Origin: DATGUP01 sp035301265
GTDB lineage: Bacteria > Bacillota > Bacilli > Bacillales > Amphibacillaceae
Assembly: GCA_035301265.1 (NCBI GenBank)
Contig: DATGUP010000003.1
Location: forward strand, 310,001-374,000
Direction of reading: 5' to 3'
Length of the DNA: 64,000 nucleotides
Shown piece by piece: positions 42,612-51,240 of the stretch. A program made the position numbers and the translations under genes. How positions within the stretch are numbered: position 1 is the stretch's first letter; each line of letters opens with the position of its first letter. The notes beneath the pieces were generated by a model. It made no database searches. It was not told the origin of the DNA and saw only the letters and a list, made by a program, of their open reading frames with translations.

Positions 42612-43418
42612 TTATTCCATATCTAGCACATTTTCCAATCCATAAATCAACTTGTCTAGCTTCATGACCTGTTGAACAGCAAATTTAATACCATCCATAA
42701 ACGAGTCACGACTAATAGAATCATGTTTTATCGTTAATGTCTGTCCAGCCCCGCCAAAAATGACTTCTTGATGGGCGATAAGTCCTGGAAGACGCACACT
42801 ATGAATTCGCATGTCATCCACATTTGCGCCACGCGAACCTTTAATCGTTTCCTCCTCGTTTGGATGGCCTTGTTGTTTCTTTTTTCGAGTGCCCTTGATC
42901 AGTTGTGCAGTTTTAATAGCTGAGCCGGATGGTGCATCGAGTTTTTGATCATGATGCTTTTCAATGATTTCTACATCTGGGAAAAATTTAGCAGCCATTT
43001 TGGCAAACTGCATCATTAAAACAGCTCCTACAGCAAAATTGGGCGCAATAATACAACCGGTTTTTGTTTCAGTTGATAGTTTGGACAGTGCGGAAATTTG
43101 GTCATTTGTAAACCCAGATGTGCCAACAACAGGCCGGATATGGTTTTCTAGAGCTGTTTTCGTATGAACATAACCAGCATCAGGGACAGTTAAATCAATT
43201 AAAACATCGGCATCTGCATGCTGTTGAAAACATTCAAGGGGATTTTCATAAATTGGCACATTTAAAGCTGGTTGACCATTCACATCTTTTAAAGTTTTTC
43301 CATCGTTTTTACGGTCAATACAAGCTACCAATTGCAATGTATCTTCGTGCTGAAGCATACGGATTGTTTCCGACCCCATTTTACCGCGGGGGCCAGCAAC
43401 GATTATCTTTATTGTCAT
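42612..43418 (-). CDS. dapB: 4-hydroxy-tetrahydrodipicolinate reductase
   Basis: A lysine and dipicolinate pathway reductase. The 268-residue protein has the N-terminal NAD(P) fold GPRGKMGSETIRML, the catalytic EKHHDQKLDAPSGSAIKTA and the C-terminal FMDGIKFAVQQVM. In a spore-former its product also feeds dipicolinate. It overlaps ypjD by four bases (ATGA). Confidence 0.96.
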   Translation of the reverse strand: MTIKIIVAGPRGKMGSETIRMLQHEDTLQLVACIDRKNDGKTLKDVNGQPALNVPIYENPLECFQQHADADVLIDLTVPDAGYVHTKTALENHIRPVVGTSGFTNDQISALSKLSTETKTGCIIAPNFAVGAVLMMQFAKMAAKFFPDVEIIEKHHDQKLDAPSGSAIKTAQLIKGTRKKKQQGHPNEEETIKGSRGANVDDMRIHSVRLPGLIAHQEVIFGGAGQTLTIKHDSISRDSFMDGIKFAVQQVMKLDKLIYGLENVLDME

Positions 43419-43732
43419 TGATGTGAACCTCCGTTTTTTCTTGTCCAGCGATCTTTATCACGTGTTTCGAATTTTGTCATTGAACGAGCGAACGCTTCTG
43501 ATAAATCTATACCGAGGGAATTGGCAAAGCATATAAGAACAAATAATATATCGCCAATTTCCTCGTCAATCGTTTTGCTTGCTTCCGTACTTTTTTTAGG
43601 TTTTTCACCGTAATAATGATTGATTTCTCTTGCCAGTTCACCAGCTTCTTCTGTCAAACGTGCTGTTAAACTCAAGGGGGAAAAGTAACCTTCTTTAAAC
43701 TGCGAAATGTAGTCATCTACTCGCTTTTGCAT
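43415..43732 (-). CDS. ypjD: MazG-like nucleotide pyrophosphohydrolase (YpjD)
   Basis: A 105-residue MazG-family protein that likely hydrolyses nucleoside triphosphates to monophosphates. The helical metal-binding motifs are visible: EEAGELAREINHYY and DEEIGDILFVLICFANSL. First gene of the run ypjD-dapB-mgsA-bshA-cca-birA. Start ATG 43732. Substrate unknown. Confidence 0.9.
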   Translation of the reverse strand: MQKRVDDYISQFKEGYFSPLSLTARLTEEAGELAREINHYYGEKPKKSTEASKTIDEEIGDILFVLICFANSLGIDLSEAFARSMTKFETRDKDRWTRKNGGSHQ

Positions 43733-43933
43733 TTCTTTAGTACTATACGTTGGCTTACAAATAGCACATTACCCCTTTTTTCTGATCATCTTCTTACATG
43801 TTAGCTAAAACATAAGCTTTTGACAAATTATTTAATCATAAAAAAGTTGTTTAAGGATTGTTTGGATCAGTGATATTGACTATAATGGAAAACAGTGTTT
43901 TGGGTATCATAATACAAAACTGGAGTGTTCACC

Positions 43934-44806
43934 ATGACATTTAGTCTCAAAATTAAAAACATTTTATTCATTCTTCTTGGCTCAGCTATTTTTGCATTTG
44001 GCCTTGTGCATTTCAATATGCAAAACAACCTTAGCGAGGGTGGGTTCACAGGGATTACACTTTTGTTATATTTTCTATGGGGATGGGACCCAGCCATTAC
44101 AAATATCTTGTTAAATGTGCCGGTATTTTTTGCCGGATGGAAGATTCTTGGTCGTAATACCTTTTTATATACAATCATAGGTACATTTGCTGTATCCTTA
44201 TTTCTGCGTATTTTTCAAATTAATCCATTTCCCACTTATCTTGAATCGGATATGACACTGGCAGCTTTGTTTGCCGGTGTTTTTGTTGGATCTGGTCTTG
44301 GAATAATCTTTCGCTACGGAGGTACCACCGGTGGTGTTGATATCATCGCACGCATTGTCCATAAATACATCGGTTGGAGTATTGGTAAGACAATGTTTTT
44401 GTTTGATTTTTTTGTCATTACAATATCGATATTTGTGATTCTTGATCTAAAAGAAGGTATGTACACACTTGTCGCTGTTTTTGTCGCAGCACGCATTATT
44501 GATTTCATTCAGGAAGGGGCCTACACGGCAAAAGGGGCGATAATTATATCAAACAAAAGCGATGAGATCGCAGAAATCATTATCAAGGATATAAATCGCG
44601 GGGTAACCGTTCTTAAAGGAAAGGGTAGTTTCACTGGGGAGAAGCGCAACGTTTTATATTGTGTTGTTTCTAAAAATGAAATCAATCGCATGAAAAATAT
44701 CATCAATCGGATTGATCCGTATGCATTTGTCGCTATCACTTCAGTTCATGATGTATCCGGTGAAGGGTTTACATTAGATGAAAATAAAAACCCTATTAAT
44801 ACGTAA
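43934..44806 (+). CDS. ypjC: YitT/YpjC-family membrane protein (DUF2179)
   Basis: A 290-residue integral membrane protein with five or six helices (NILFILLGSAIFAFGLVHFNM; ITNILLNVPVFFAG; GTFAVSLFLRIF; IFRYGGTTGGVDIIARI) and a C-terminal cytoplasmic DUF2179 domain (VTVLKGKGSFTGEKRNVLYCVVS). Function is not known. ATG 43934 has GGAG eight bases upstream. It is divergent from ypjD, as in B. subtilis. Confidence 0.88.
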   Translation: MTFSLKIKNILFILLGSAIFAFGLVHFNMQNNLSEGGFTGITLLLYFLWGWDPAITNILLNVPVFFAGWKILGRNTFLYTIIGTFAVSLFLRIFQINPFPTYLESDMTLAALFAGVFVGSGLGIIFRYGGTTGGVDIIARIVHKYIGWSIGKTMFLFDFFVITISIFVILDLKEGMYTLVAVFVAARIIDFIQEGAYTAKGAIIISNKSDEIAEIIIKDINRGVTVLKGKGSFTGEKRNVLYCVVSKNEINRMKNIINRIDPYAFVAITSVHDVSGEGFTLDENKNPINT

Positions 44807-44838
44807 AACAGGATGATCACGTGTGATCATCCTGTTTT
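44805..44838. terminator. Bidirectional terminator between ypjC and yugP
   Basis: CAGGATGATCAC (44809-44820) pairs with GTGATCATCCTG (44823-44834). A-run before and T-run after make it usable for both convergent genes. Confidence 0.9.
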
Positions 44839-44847
44839 TAGGAAACC

Positions 44848-45531
44848 TCATTCATTGCTAGCGGCATACATTAAAATGAAACGCAGCAATTCCATTACGG
44901 CAACAAGAGCAGCTGCCACATACGTTAAAGCGGCTGCGTTCAATACTTTTTTCGTGCCTCGCTCCTCGTCGTTGCGGATGATTCCAGATGATACTAGTTG
45001 TGTCATCGCACGGCTAGAAGCATTAAATTCAACAGGCAATGTGACAAGTTGGAATAAAACCGCCGCAGCCATGAAAATAATTCCCATTAAAACGAGGTTT
45101 AACATGTTAAGAATAAATCCCGCAATAATCAAAAAGAAAGACATATTTGAGCCCAAACTCGCTACTGGAACTAATGCATGGCGGAAGCGTAGAAATGCAT
45201 ATTCCTCTGCATCTTGAATCGCATGTCCTACCTCATGCGCCGCAATCGCTGCTGCTGCCATCGACCGACCATGATAGTTATCACTAGAAAGTCGTACAAC
45301 TTTTTTGCGCGGGTCATAATGATCGGATAATGTTCCTTTTGTTTCCTCAATATGCACATCAAACAGTCCGTTTTCATTCAATATCTGCCTTGCTACTTCT
45401 GCACCCGACAAATAGGACGATGACGGCTTTTTCATATATTTTTTATACGTACTTTTCACTTTAGACTGTGCCCAAATAGGTATAGCCATAATCAATACAA
45501 TATATATGAGGTATGCTCCCAATCCGCTCAT
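44848..45531 (-). CDS. YugP-like zinc metallopeptidase
   Basis: A 227-residue membrane protein with the zinc motif AAHEVGHAIQDAEEY, one N-terminal helix (GAYLIYIVLIMAIPIW) and three hydrophobic stretches after it. It belongs to the neutral zinc metallopeptidase family of YugP. Substrates are unknown. Start ATG 45531. Its location between ypjC and ypjB differs from B. subtilis, where yugP lies elsewhere. Confidence 0.9.
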   Translation of the reverse strand: MSGLGAYLIYIVLIMAIPIWAQSKVKSTYKKYMKKPSSSYLSGAEVARQILNENGLFDVHIEETKGTLSDHYDPRKKVVRLSSDNYHGRSMAAAAIAAHEVGHAIQDAEEYAFLRFRHALVPVASLGSNMSFFLIIAGFILNMLNLVLMGIIFMAAAVLFQLVTLPVEFNASSRAMTQLVSSGIIRNDEERGTKKVLNAAALTYVAAALVAVMELLRFILMYAASNE

Positions 45532-45595
45532 GGTTACTCCTCCGTCAATAAAGATTGTTTTCCAAGATCAATTATAGTCAAAAAGCCGTAACAAG

Positions 45596-45859
45596 TCAAT
45601 TACCACCCGAGTCTTCTTGGTCCTTTTTTTCTTCTTTTTCTTCTCCTTTATATTTTCTCCAGCCCACATAGAATAATGTAAGCGCAATACAACCACCGAC
45701 AATTCCGACTACCCAATAAAACGGTATAATGTCTGATTTTTTATTCGTTAAAGTTTCGGGTGTTTCAGCTTGTACGATGTCATATAGTAGCATATGAAGG
45801 CTGATCCCTACTGTTGCTATTAAAAAAGCCTTGAGCCATTTTTCTCGTCTATATTTCAA
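45596..45859 (-). CDS. ypjB: Short YpjB-like sporulation membrane protein
   Basis: TTG 45859 follows GAGGTGA by five bases and gives 87 residues: a signal-like helix (WLKAFLIATVGISLHMLLYDIVQA), a linker and a C-terminal helix (PFYWVVGIVGGCIALTLFYVGWRKYKG). The C-terminal part resembles the end of sporulation protein YpjB, which has about 260 residues in B. subtilis, so the central domain seems lost. The position next to ypjA supports the call. An ATG-started version would be 108 residues but has no ribosome site. Confidence 0.65.
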   Translation of the reverse strand: MKYRREKWLKAFLIATVGISLHMLLYDIVQAETPETLTNKKSDIIPFYWVVGIVGGCIALTLFYVGWRKYKGEEKEEKKDQEDSGGN

Positions 45860-45937
45860 AGAGATCACCTCACATATATCTTCCTTAACCAATATATGTG
45901 AGAGAAGGACATTATATAACAAAATGATTAATCCAGT

Positions 45938-46513
45938 TTATTGGTTTCTATTTTTCATCACCATATAACTAACACCAATGGAGGCAATACTAAGCCAGAA
46001 TGTAAAATAGCCGATTGACTCCATATATTTTGTTAAAGAGGCATAAATTGGCATCATGCCGAACACATAATCAATGACATCATTGTGTAATGTCCATATG
46101 CCAGCTACTGCGATATGCTTTAATGTAAATGAATAAGCAGAATAATATAACAATCCTTGTAAAGCCATTAACCCATGCGAAATGATCAACATGTAACCCT
46201 GCCATCCTAACGATCCATCCACATAAAGCGTTAACAAGTTCATGATGATAGCCCAAATCCCATATTTAAACAATGTCATAACAGCCAATGCTTCTACGTA
46301 TGGTACATTTTTTTTTAACATGAAAAATAATAAAAAAATAGTAAAAAACAAACTCGCTATCGGGCTATCGGGTACAAAAGGCCAATAAATATATGGAGTG
46401 ATAACCAATTGTTCTTTATACCAGATAAATCCATAAATAGTTCCAAGCAAATTGACAAAAAACAGAGCTAGTAAAAAACGTTTGTCAAATAATACATATT
46501 TTTTTATCATCAT
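45938..46513 (-). CDS. ypjA: YpjA-like membrane protein (DUF1405)
   Basis: A 191-residue polytopic membrane protein with about six helices (FLLALFFVNLLGTIYGFIW; IASLFFTIFLLFFML; FWLSIASIGVSYMVM). It matches DUF1405/YpjA by place and pattern. Function is unknown. ATG 46513 (or 46510) follows AAGGGA. Confidence 0.85.
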   Translation of the reverse strand: MMIKKYVLFDKRFLLALFFVNLLGTIYGFIWYKEQLVITPYIYWPFVPDSPIASLFFTIFLLFFMLKKNVPYVEALAVMTLFKYGIWAIIMNLLTLYVDGSLGWQGYMLIISHGLMALQGLLYYSAYSFTLKHIAVAGIWTLHNDVIDYVFGMMPIYASLTKYMESIGYFTFWLSIASIGVSYMVMKNRNQ

Positions 46514-46552
46514 GGAAAATTCCCTTTCGTAATATCGGATGAAATATAGCAA

Positions 46553-46586
46553 AAACACCTTTGCCTTACATTTGGCAAAGGTGTTT
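46553..46586 (-). terminator. Terminator of the qcr operon
   Basis: AAACACCTTTGCC (46553-46565) and GGCAAAGGTGTTT (46574-46586) pair over 13 bases, followed by T-rich sequence on the minus strand. Confidence 0.9.
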
Positions 46587-46593
46587 AAAATTT

Positions 46594-47373
46594 TTATTCA
46601 GCTTCTTCTTCTTCTACGGAAAGAATAAATTCGACTAGTTGCTCCAATTCCTCATCTGTTCCAGTGAATTGATCGGGTGGCATTGAACCGATACCATCTA
46701 CTGCTATTTCAGCAATTTCTTCAGCAGAATATTCCGTATCAATTAATCCCGGAGCTGCTTGAGTCCCTTCTAATTGATCGCCATGGCAAGACAAGCAATT
46801 TTCTTCATAAATAGCAAAACCGGGATGATCGGTATCAATTGCAACTTCTGTCGGTAATTCAGGTTTATTTTCTTCAGCGCGCTGTTCCCAATCAACTGCT
46901 GATGCTGACTCGTAGGTGAGCCAAACAACAGAAGCAACAGCAAGAAGCATCATGCCGACAGCAATGGGCCGCTGATGCGGTCTTCTGCCTGGACCATTGT
47001 CCAAAAACGGCGCCAAGAAAAGCGCACCGAAAGCGAGACCTGGAATAACAATGATTCCGAATAAAATATACGGTCCACTGGCAAATTGATACTTTAAGAG
47101 TTGATACAAGAACAGAAAATACCAATCAGGTAACGGTTGATAAGATGCATCAGTTGGATCGGCCATGCCTTCCAGCGGTGCCGGGTGGGCAAGCGTCAGA
47201 CAAAGAAAACCAATCAAAAACACAGCACCGGCTAACCATTCTTTCAATAAAAAGTTTGGCCAAAAAGGTTCTGTTCTTCCTGGATATTCAGAATAATCCT
47301 TCGGTACCGTCGATTTTCTTTCCGCGGGAATTCGGGAGTCACCGACAAATTTCATACCTTTACCTCTGCGCAT
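46594..47373 (-). CDS. qcrC: Menaquinol-cytochrome c reductase cytochrome b/c subunit
   Basis: A 259-residue membrane subunit of the bc complex. It begins MRRGKGMKFVGDSRIPAERK, has subunit-IV-like helices (WLAGAVFLIGFLCLTLAHP; ILFGIIVIPGLAFGALFLAP) and a C-terminal cytochrome c domain with heme-binding CLSCH and a Met ligand in SMPPDQF. This b/c fusion is typical of Bacillus QcrC. Third gene of qcrABC, 18 bases after qcrB. Confidence 0.96.
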   Translation of the reverse strand: MRRGKGMKFVGDSRIPAERKSTVPKDYSEYPGRTEPFWPNFLLKEWLAGAVFLIGFLCLTLAHPAPLEGMADPTDASYQPLPDWYFLFLYQLLKYQFASGPYILFGIIVIPGLAFGALFLAPFLDNGPGRRPHQRPIAVGMMLLAVASVVWLTYESASAVDWEQRAEENKPELPTEVAIDTDHPGFAIYEENCLSCHGDQLEGTQAAPGLIDTEYSAEEIAEIAVDGIGSMPPDQFTGTDEELEQLVEFILSVEEEEAE

Positions 47374-47391
47374 CGCTTCCCCTCCTTTGAA

Positions 47392-48066
47392 TCATAGTGG
47401 TCCGGATATTCCCTGTCTCCGTATTAGGATAAAGTGTACTGCCAATAGAACGAATAAAACGGCCGGTAAAAAGAATACATGTATAGCAAAAAATCGCGAC
47501 AATGTTTGCGCACCAACGATTTCCGGATCACCTGCTAAAAGTGTTTTAATTTCCGGTCCGATTAACGGCACTTGTTCTGCTATTTCTAGACCGACCTGTG
47601 TGGCAAAGAAAGCTTTGTTGTCCCAGGGTAATAAGTAGCCTGTAAAACCTAAACCAAGGATCGTGAAAAACAGCAATACACCAACCATCCAATTGAGTTC
47701 ACGCGGTTTTTTGTATGCTCCCTGGAAAAATACGCGCAAAGTATGTAGAAAAAGCATGACGATCACAACACTTGCGCCCCAATGATGCATCCCTCTTACA
47801 ATTTGACCGTGGGCTACGTCGATTTGCAAATAGTAGACCGATCTCCAAGCGTTTTCGATATCATGAACGTAATACATCGTCAAAAACATGCCTGATAAAA
47901 TCTGTATAACTACAACAAAAAATGTTAATCCACCAAAACAATATACAAAAGCCGAGAAATGGTGAGCAGGATTGACATGTTCAGGCACTTCATGGTCGGC
48001 AATGTCACGCCAAATAGGCGTAATATCTACACGCTCGTCAATCCAGTCATATATTTTTTGCAGCAA
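47392..48066 (-). CDS. qcrB: Menaquinol-cytochrome c reductase cytochrome b subunit
   Basis: A 224-residue cytochrome b6-type subunit with four helices. Heme ligands His are seen in VRGMHHWGASVVIVMLFLH and FFAIHVFFLPAVLFVLLAVHFILI. The protein carries heme and the quinol site; a further heme is covalent in the family, through a Cys near the N-terminus (FVYCFGG). Six bases after qcrA. Confidence 0.96.
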   Translation of the reverse strand: MLQKIYDWIDERVDITPIWRDIADHEVPEHVNPAHHFSAFVYCFGGLTFFVVVIQILSGMFLTMYYVHDIENAWRSVYYLQIDVAHGQIVRGMHHWGASVVIVMLFLHTLRVFFQGAYKKPRELNWMVGVLLFFTILGLGFTGYLLPWDNKAFFATQVGLEIAEQVPLIGPEIKTLLAGDPEIVGAQTLSRFFAIHVFFLPAVLFVLLAVHFILIRRQGISGPL

Positions 48067-48071
48067 TATCC

Positions 48072-48584
48072 TTACGCCTCCCTATTTGGTTTTGTATTAC
48101 CAAGGTATAACATGCCATTCTCAACCTTCTTTTCATATTCATCCAATGGTTCTAGCGGTGGTGTACCAGGCACATTGACGCCATTTTTATAGTAGCGGCC
48201 ATCATGGCAAGGACAGAAGAATTCGTTCGGATAGTCCTCACTTCCTTCCCATGAAACAACACAGCCTAAGTGTTTGCAAATGGGCGAGAGCGCCACAATG
48301 TCTCCTTCTTCGTTTTTATACACCCAGGCTGTCTTGTTAACTTCGGATTCATACCATCCATCAACTTGCTCAACTGTCCACTCAATCCGCTGCGGTTCCT
48401 CTGTAATATCATCGACCGCTAAATTCACATTTGTATACTCACCTGATTGAGAAGGCTTCAATACGGGATCGATTGCCATGCGTAACATTGGAACAAGCAT
48501 ACCAGCTGCCATGAATCCGCCTACACCTGTAAGCGTATAGTTTAAGAACTGACGGCGGGATACTTGACGCTTATCTTCACTCAT
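48072..48584 (-). CDS. qcrA: Menaquinol-cytochrome c reductase Rieske subunit
   Basis: A 170-residue Rieske protein. The N-terminus has a twin-arginine signal: SRRQFLNYTLTGVGGFMAAGM. The Rieske motifs are CKHLGCVVSW and CPCHDGRYYKNG, with both cluster ligands and disulfide Cys. In B. subtilis QcrA is a Tat substrate, so it connects with tatA/tatC in this window. The operon is qcrA-qcrB-qcrC. Confidence 0.96.
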   Translation of the reverse strand: MSEDKRQVSRRQFLNYTLTGVGGFMAAGMLVPMLRMAIDPVLKPSQSGEYTNVNLAVDDITEEPQRIEWTVEQVDGWYESEVNKTAWVYKNEEGDIVALSPICKHLGCVVSWEGSEDYPNEFFCPCHDGRYYKNGVNVPGTPPLEPLDEYEKKVENGMLYLGNTKPNREA

Positions 48585-48727
48585 GATTTTTCCCCCCTCA
48601 ATAAATTGGTTACAGACAATTATATTTTTTATTCAGATTACTAGGACATAACCATAATAGCGTAAACTATTGGTTAGGTCAATGAATTACACAACTTGTC
48701 AACAAACATTAACAAAGAACGCGTATT

Positions 48728-49192
48728 TTATTGCCAATAAGAGCGGACCAAATCGATCATTTGTGATACTTGGTCTTTGATTATCGCATTCGTTTCATCT
48801 GAATGTAAATGACCTGTCTGGATAGTTGGAAACCACAGTAGTTCACCCTCCATGGCATGTTCATTTTTTTTCCATGAAGAATCAAATGTTAAAAGCAGAA
48901 TATGTTTAAAAGGTTGTTTTCTTATTTCTTCAATCCACTCGTTTATACGGTTTATTTCTTTATCTTTCTTTGCTGTCGACAGATAAAAATATCCAGGCAT
49001 TAACATTACTCGGCCCGTTAATTCTTTTTCAATTTCATAGGAGAAAATCATCAATACCTCTGCTTGGAATGCTTGCTTTTCTAGCTCATCGTCGTCATTA
49101 TCTAAATGAATAGGTATCAACGGTATGATTGCCGTATCGATATATTCTTTTGCTTTTTTGTATTGTTGTAAATCTTCTTTTTTCCATTTCAT
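48728..49192 (-). CDS. ypiF: YpiF-like protein (DUF2487)
   Basis: A 154-residue soluble protein that starts MKWKKEDLQQYKKAKEYIDTA and has LIPIHLDNDDDEL and KHILLLTFDSSW. It matches DUF2487/YpiF by pattern and place next to qcrA. Function is unknown. 109 bases after ypiB and 143 bases before qcrA. Confidence 0.85.
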   Translation of the reverse strand: MKWKKEDLQQYKKAKEYIDTAIIPLIPIHLDNDDDELEKQAFQAEVLMIFSYEIEKELTGRVMLMPGYFYLSTAKKDKEINRINEWIEEIRKQPFKHILLLTFDSSWKKNEHAMEGELLWFPTIQTGHLHSDETNAIIKDQVSQMIDLVRSYWQ

Positions 49193-49300
49193 CTGTTGAT
49201 GCCTGCCCTTCGATTGGTTTCTGCTATACGGAATGTGTATCTTGTGTTACTTAAATCTTATCTTATTCTTGGAAAAAAAATCAACCTAAAGCATTTTAGG

Positions 49301-49855
49301 TTAATTGGTGTCATATTGTTGCCATTTTTGTAGCTCATCAACAAGGTATAAAAACTGTTCTTTGTTTCGTTCATCAAGGGCTTGATCAATTTGCATCTGA
49401 AGTGACTTCATTTTATGTTCGTATAATAATTTATCCAGCAACGCCCTAGCTGTCATCCGATCTTTCTTAGTAATAAAATACGTTTCAGGAACAAACGGAT
49501 TTTCTTCTAAAACGGCTGCATATACCGTATTTTGGTGCGCATTGTTAAAATTCAGTTGAATATACAGAAGTTCATTACGATTTAAACGAATATCATGAAA
49601 CGCCTTTTCTGTATCTGTTGTAACAAGTTGGTTTTTGTAAAAACGAAAGGGAGCTTCTTTTGAGCAATAAGTCGACATCATAATCCCTCGGGGACAAAAC
49701 TTCACATCGCGGACAAAATGAACATGAGCTAATATTTTGCTATGATCAATCAAATAGTTCAGAATCCATACGCTTTCACGTTTTTTCAATTGATAATGAC
49801 TCAAAAACCATTGGATAAATGTTTTTTTATCTTGAACGGAAACTGGCGTTTGCAT
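49301..49855 (-). CDS. ypiB: YpiB-like protein (UPF0302, IDEAL domain)
   Basis: A 184-residue protein starting with a UPF0302 domain (FIQWFLSHYQLKKRESVWILN and RDVKFCPRGIMMST) and ending in a short IDEAL-type helical pair (ARALLDKLLYEHKMK, IDQALDERNKEQFLYLVDEL). Members of this family are uncharacterised. GGGGAGG is before ATG. It follows ypiA by 30 bases. Confidence 0.87.
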   Translation of the reverse strand: MQTPVSVQDKKTFIQWFLSHYQLKKRESVWILNYLIDHSKILAHVHFVRDVKFCPRGIMMSTYCSKEAPFRFYKNQLVTTDTEKAFHDIRLNRNELLYIQLNFNNAHQNTVYAAVLEENPFVPETYFITKKDRMTARALLDKLLYEHKMKSLQMQIDQALDERNKEQFLYLVDELQKWQQYDTN

Positions 49856-49885
49856 AAGTGTACGTACCTCCCCGACGCAAATGAT

Positions 49886-51151
49886 TTATTCATCATCTTG
49901 GAATTGTTTGAGACGAGCCAGATATTCTTCTGTTTCGGAATCAAGTGGTTCGAGCTGCAAATAAGATTCAAACACTGGAATGGCAGCATCCATCCTCCCT
50001 TCTTCAACTAAAAAATAAGCATATTCCTTTAAGAAATCACTATCTTTATTAAGTGTATTATATGCCTCACGATAATGTTTTAATGCATCTGCATACGATT
50101 CGATTTCTCTATGCGCACGCGCCAGTTCCCATTCGTATAGTGGATCTTGTGCACCACTTTGTTGGATTTCATTGATAAGATCAATGATGTCAGCAAATTT
50201 CTCTTCTTCTTTAAATAATTCGATAAGAAACAGAACGCCTTCTTTGTAGTCCGGATCTAGCGCAACAGCTTTGCGCACGAAGTCTTTACTTTCGTCATAT
50301 CGCCGTAAAGTGTATGCCAGTTTGCCAGCTATGAAATAGAGTTCTTTGTTAAATTCATCTACACTTAGCCCCTTTTTGGCAATGTCGTATGCTTTGTCAG
50401 GCATTTTTTCATTCGCATATGCTTTAGCCAAATATAAATAAACTGTATGGTAATATGGATCGATTTTGAGCACTTGCTCCCAAGCTTTGATAGCAATATC
50501 GTTGCGATTAGCTTGGAAAGCAGTAAGACCATATTTAAATAATGTATCGGGGTTTTTGTTATCTGACATGCGAAAAATCTGCAAAGCGTCTTCGTATTTT
50601 CCGGTTGCTGCATACGCCTCGGCCAGTCGGTCATAAATCGCCACATTGGCCACTTGACTTTCATGTGGCAAAATACGTTCATAGTAAGTAATAGCCCTTT
50701 GGTACTCTCCTATTGAAAAAAGCAGTTCACCTAATGCGAAATCAATAATGATTTCATTCGGCTCTTTGCGCTTTGCTAAAAGCAGCTTTTGCTCTGCTAC
50801 CTCAAACAACCCTTGAGCTTGATAAAGATCGGCCAATTGGACAAGCGCTTGAACGTATGCTTCATCATCTTCTTTGACTTGATCTAATAGTTCGATCGCT
50901 GCTTCATCACGTTCAATCTCAATTAACATATCAGCAAGCATAATTTTAATGTCGCTTTCCATGGGATATTTCTTTTCCAACGCTTGCAAAAGATCAATAG
51001 CTTTTTGGATATAACCCCATTGATGGTAAAGTTCAACGATCATAAACTTTTCCTCATCATCAGCTACAGAACTATAATCCTCTAAAAGTGCAATCGCCTC
51101 ATCAGTTTGATTTTTTTCCATTAGCTTGGCAGCTTTCGTAATCGTATCCAC
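49886..51151 (-). CDS. ypiA: TPR-repeat protein YpiA
   Basis: A 421-residue protein built of about eleven TPR-like helical repeats (EVAEQKLLLAKRKEPNEIIID; YEDALQIFRMSDNKNPD; AIKAWEQVLKIDPYYHTVYL). TPR repeats bind other proteins. No catalytic motif or signal peptide. Role unknown; conserved in this place in bacilli. Confidence 0.9.
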   Translation of the reverse strand: MDTITKAAKLMEKNQTDEAIALLEDYSSVADDEEKFMIVELYHQWGYIQKAIDLLQALEKKYPMESDIKIMLADMLIEIERDEAAIELLDQVKEDDEAYVQALVQLADLYQAQGLFEVAEQKLLLAKRKEPNEIIIDFALGELLFSIGEYQRAITYYERILPHESQVANVAIYDRLAEAYAATGKYEDALQIFRMSDNKNPDTLFKYGLTAFQANRNDIAIKAWEQVLKIDPYYHTVYLYLAKAYANEKMPDKAYDIAKKGLSVDEFNKELYFIAGKLAYTLRRYDESKDFVRKAVALDPDYKEGVLFLIELFKEEEKFADIIDLINEIQQSGAQDPLYEWELARAHREIESYADALKHYREAYNTLNKDSDFLKEYAYFLVEEGRMDAAIPVFESYLQLEPLDSETEEYLARLKQFQDDE

Positions 51152-51211
51152 ATTGACCTTCCTTTCATGGTATATGATAGTACAAAAGTTGAATAAAGTG
51201 TCAGCAAAAAA

Positions 51212-51240
51212 AGAATCTGATCTATAGACAGCCAGATTCT
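51212..51240 (-). terminator. Terminator of the aro operon
   Basis: AGAATCTG (51212-51219) pairs with CAGATTCT (51233-51240), with a T-run on the minus strand. Overlaps the end of aroA. Confidence 0.85.

Noticed and set aside
46514..46558. Upstream extension of ypjA to 46558
   Set aside because: The added residues run through the region of the qcr terminator side and have no ribosome site; ATG 46513 follows AAGGGA.
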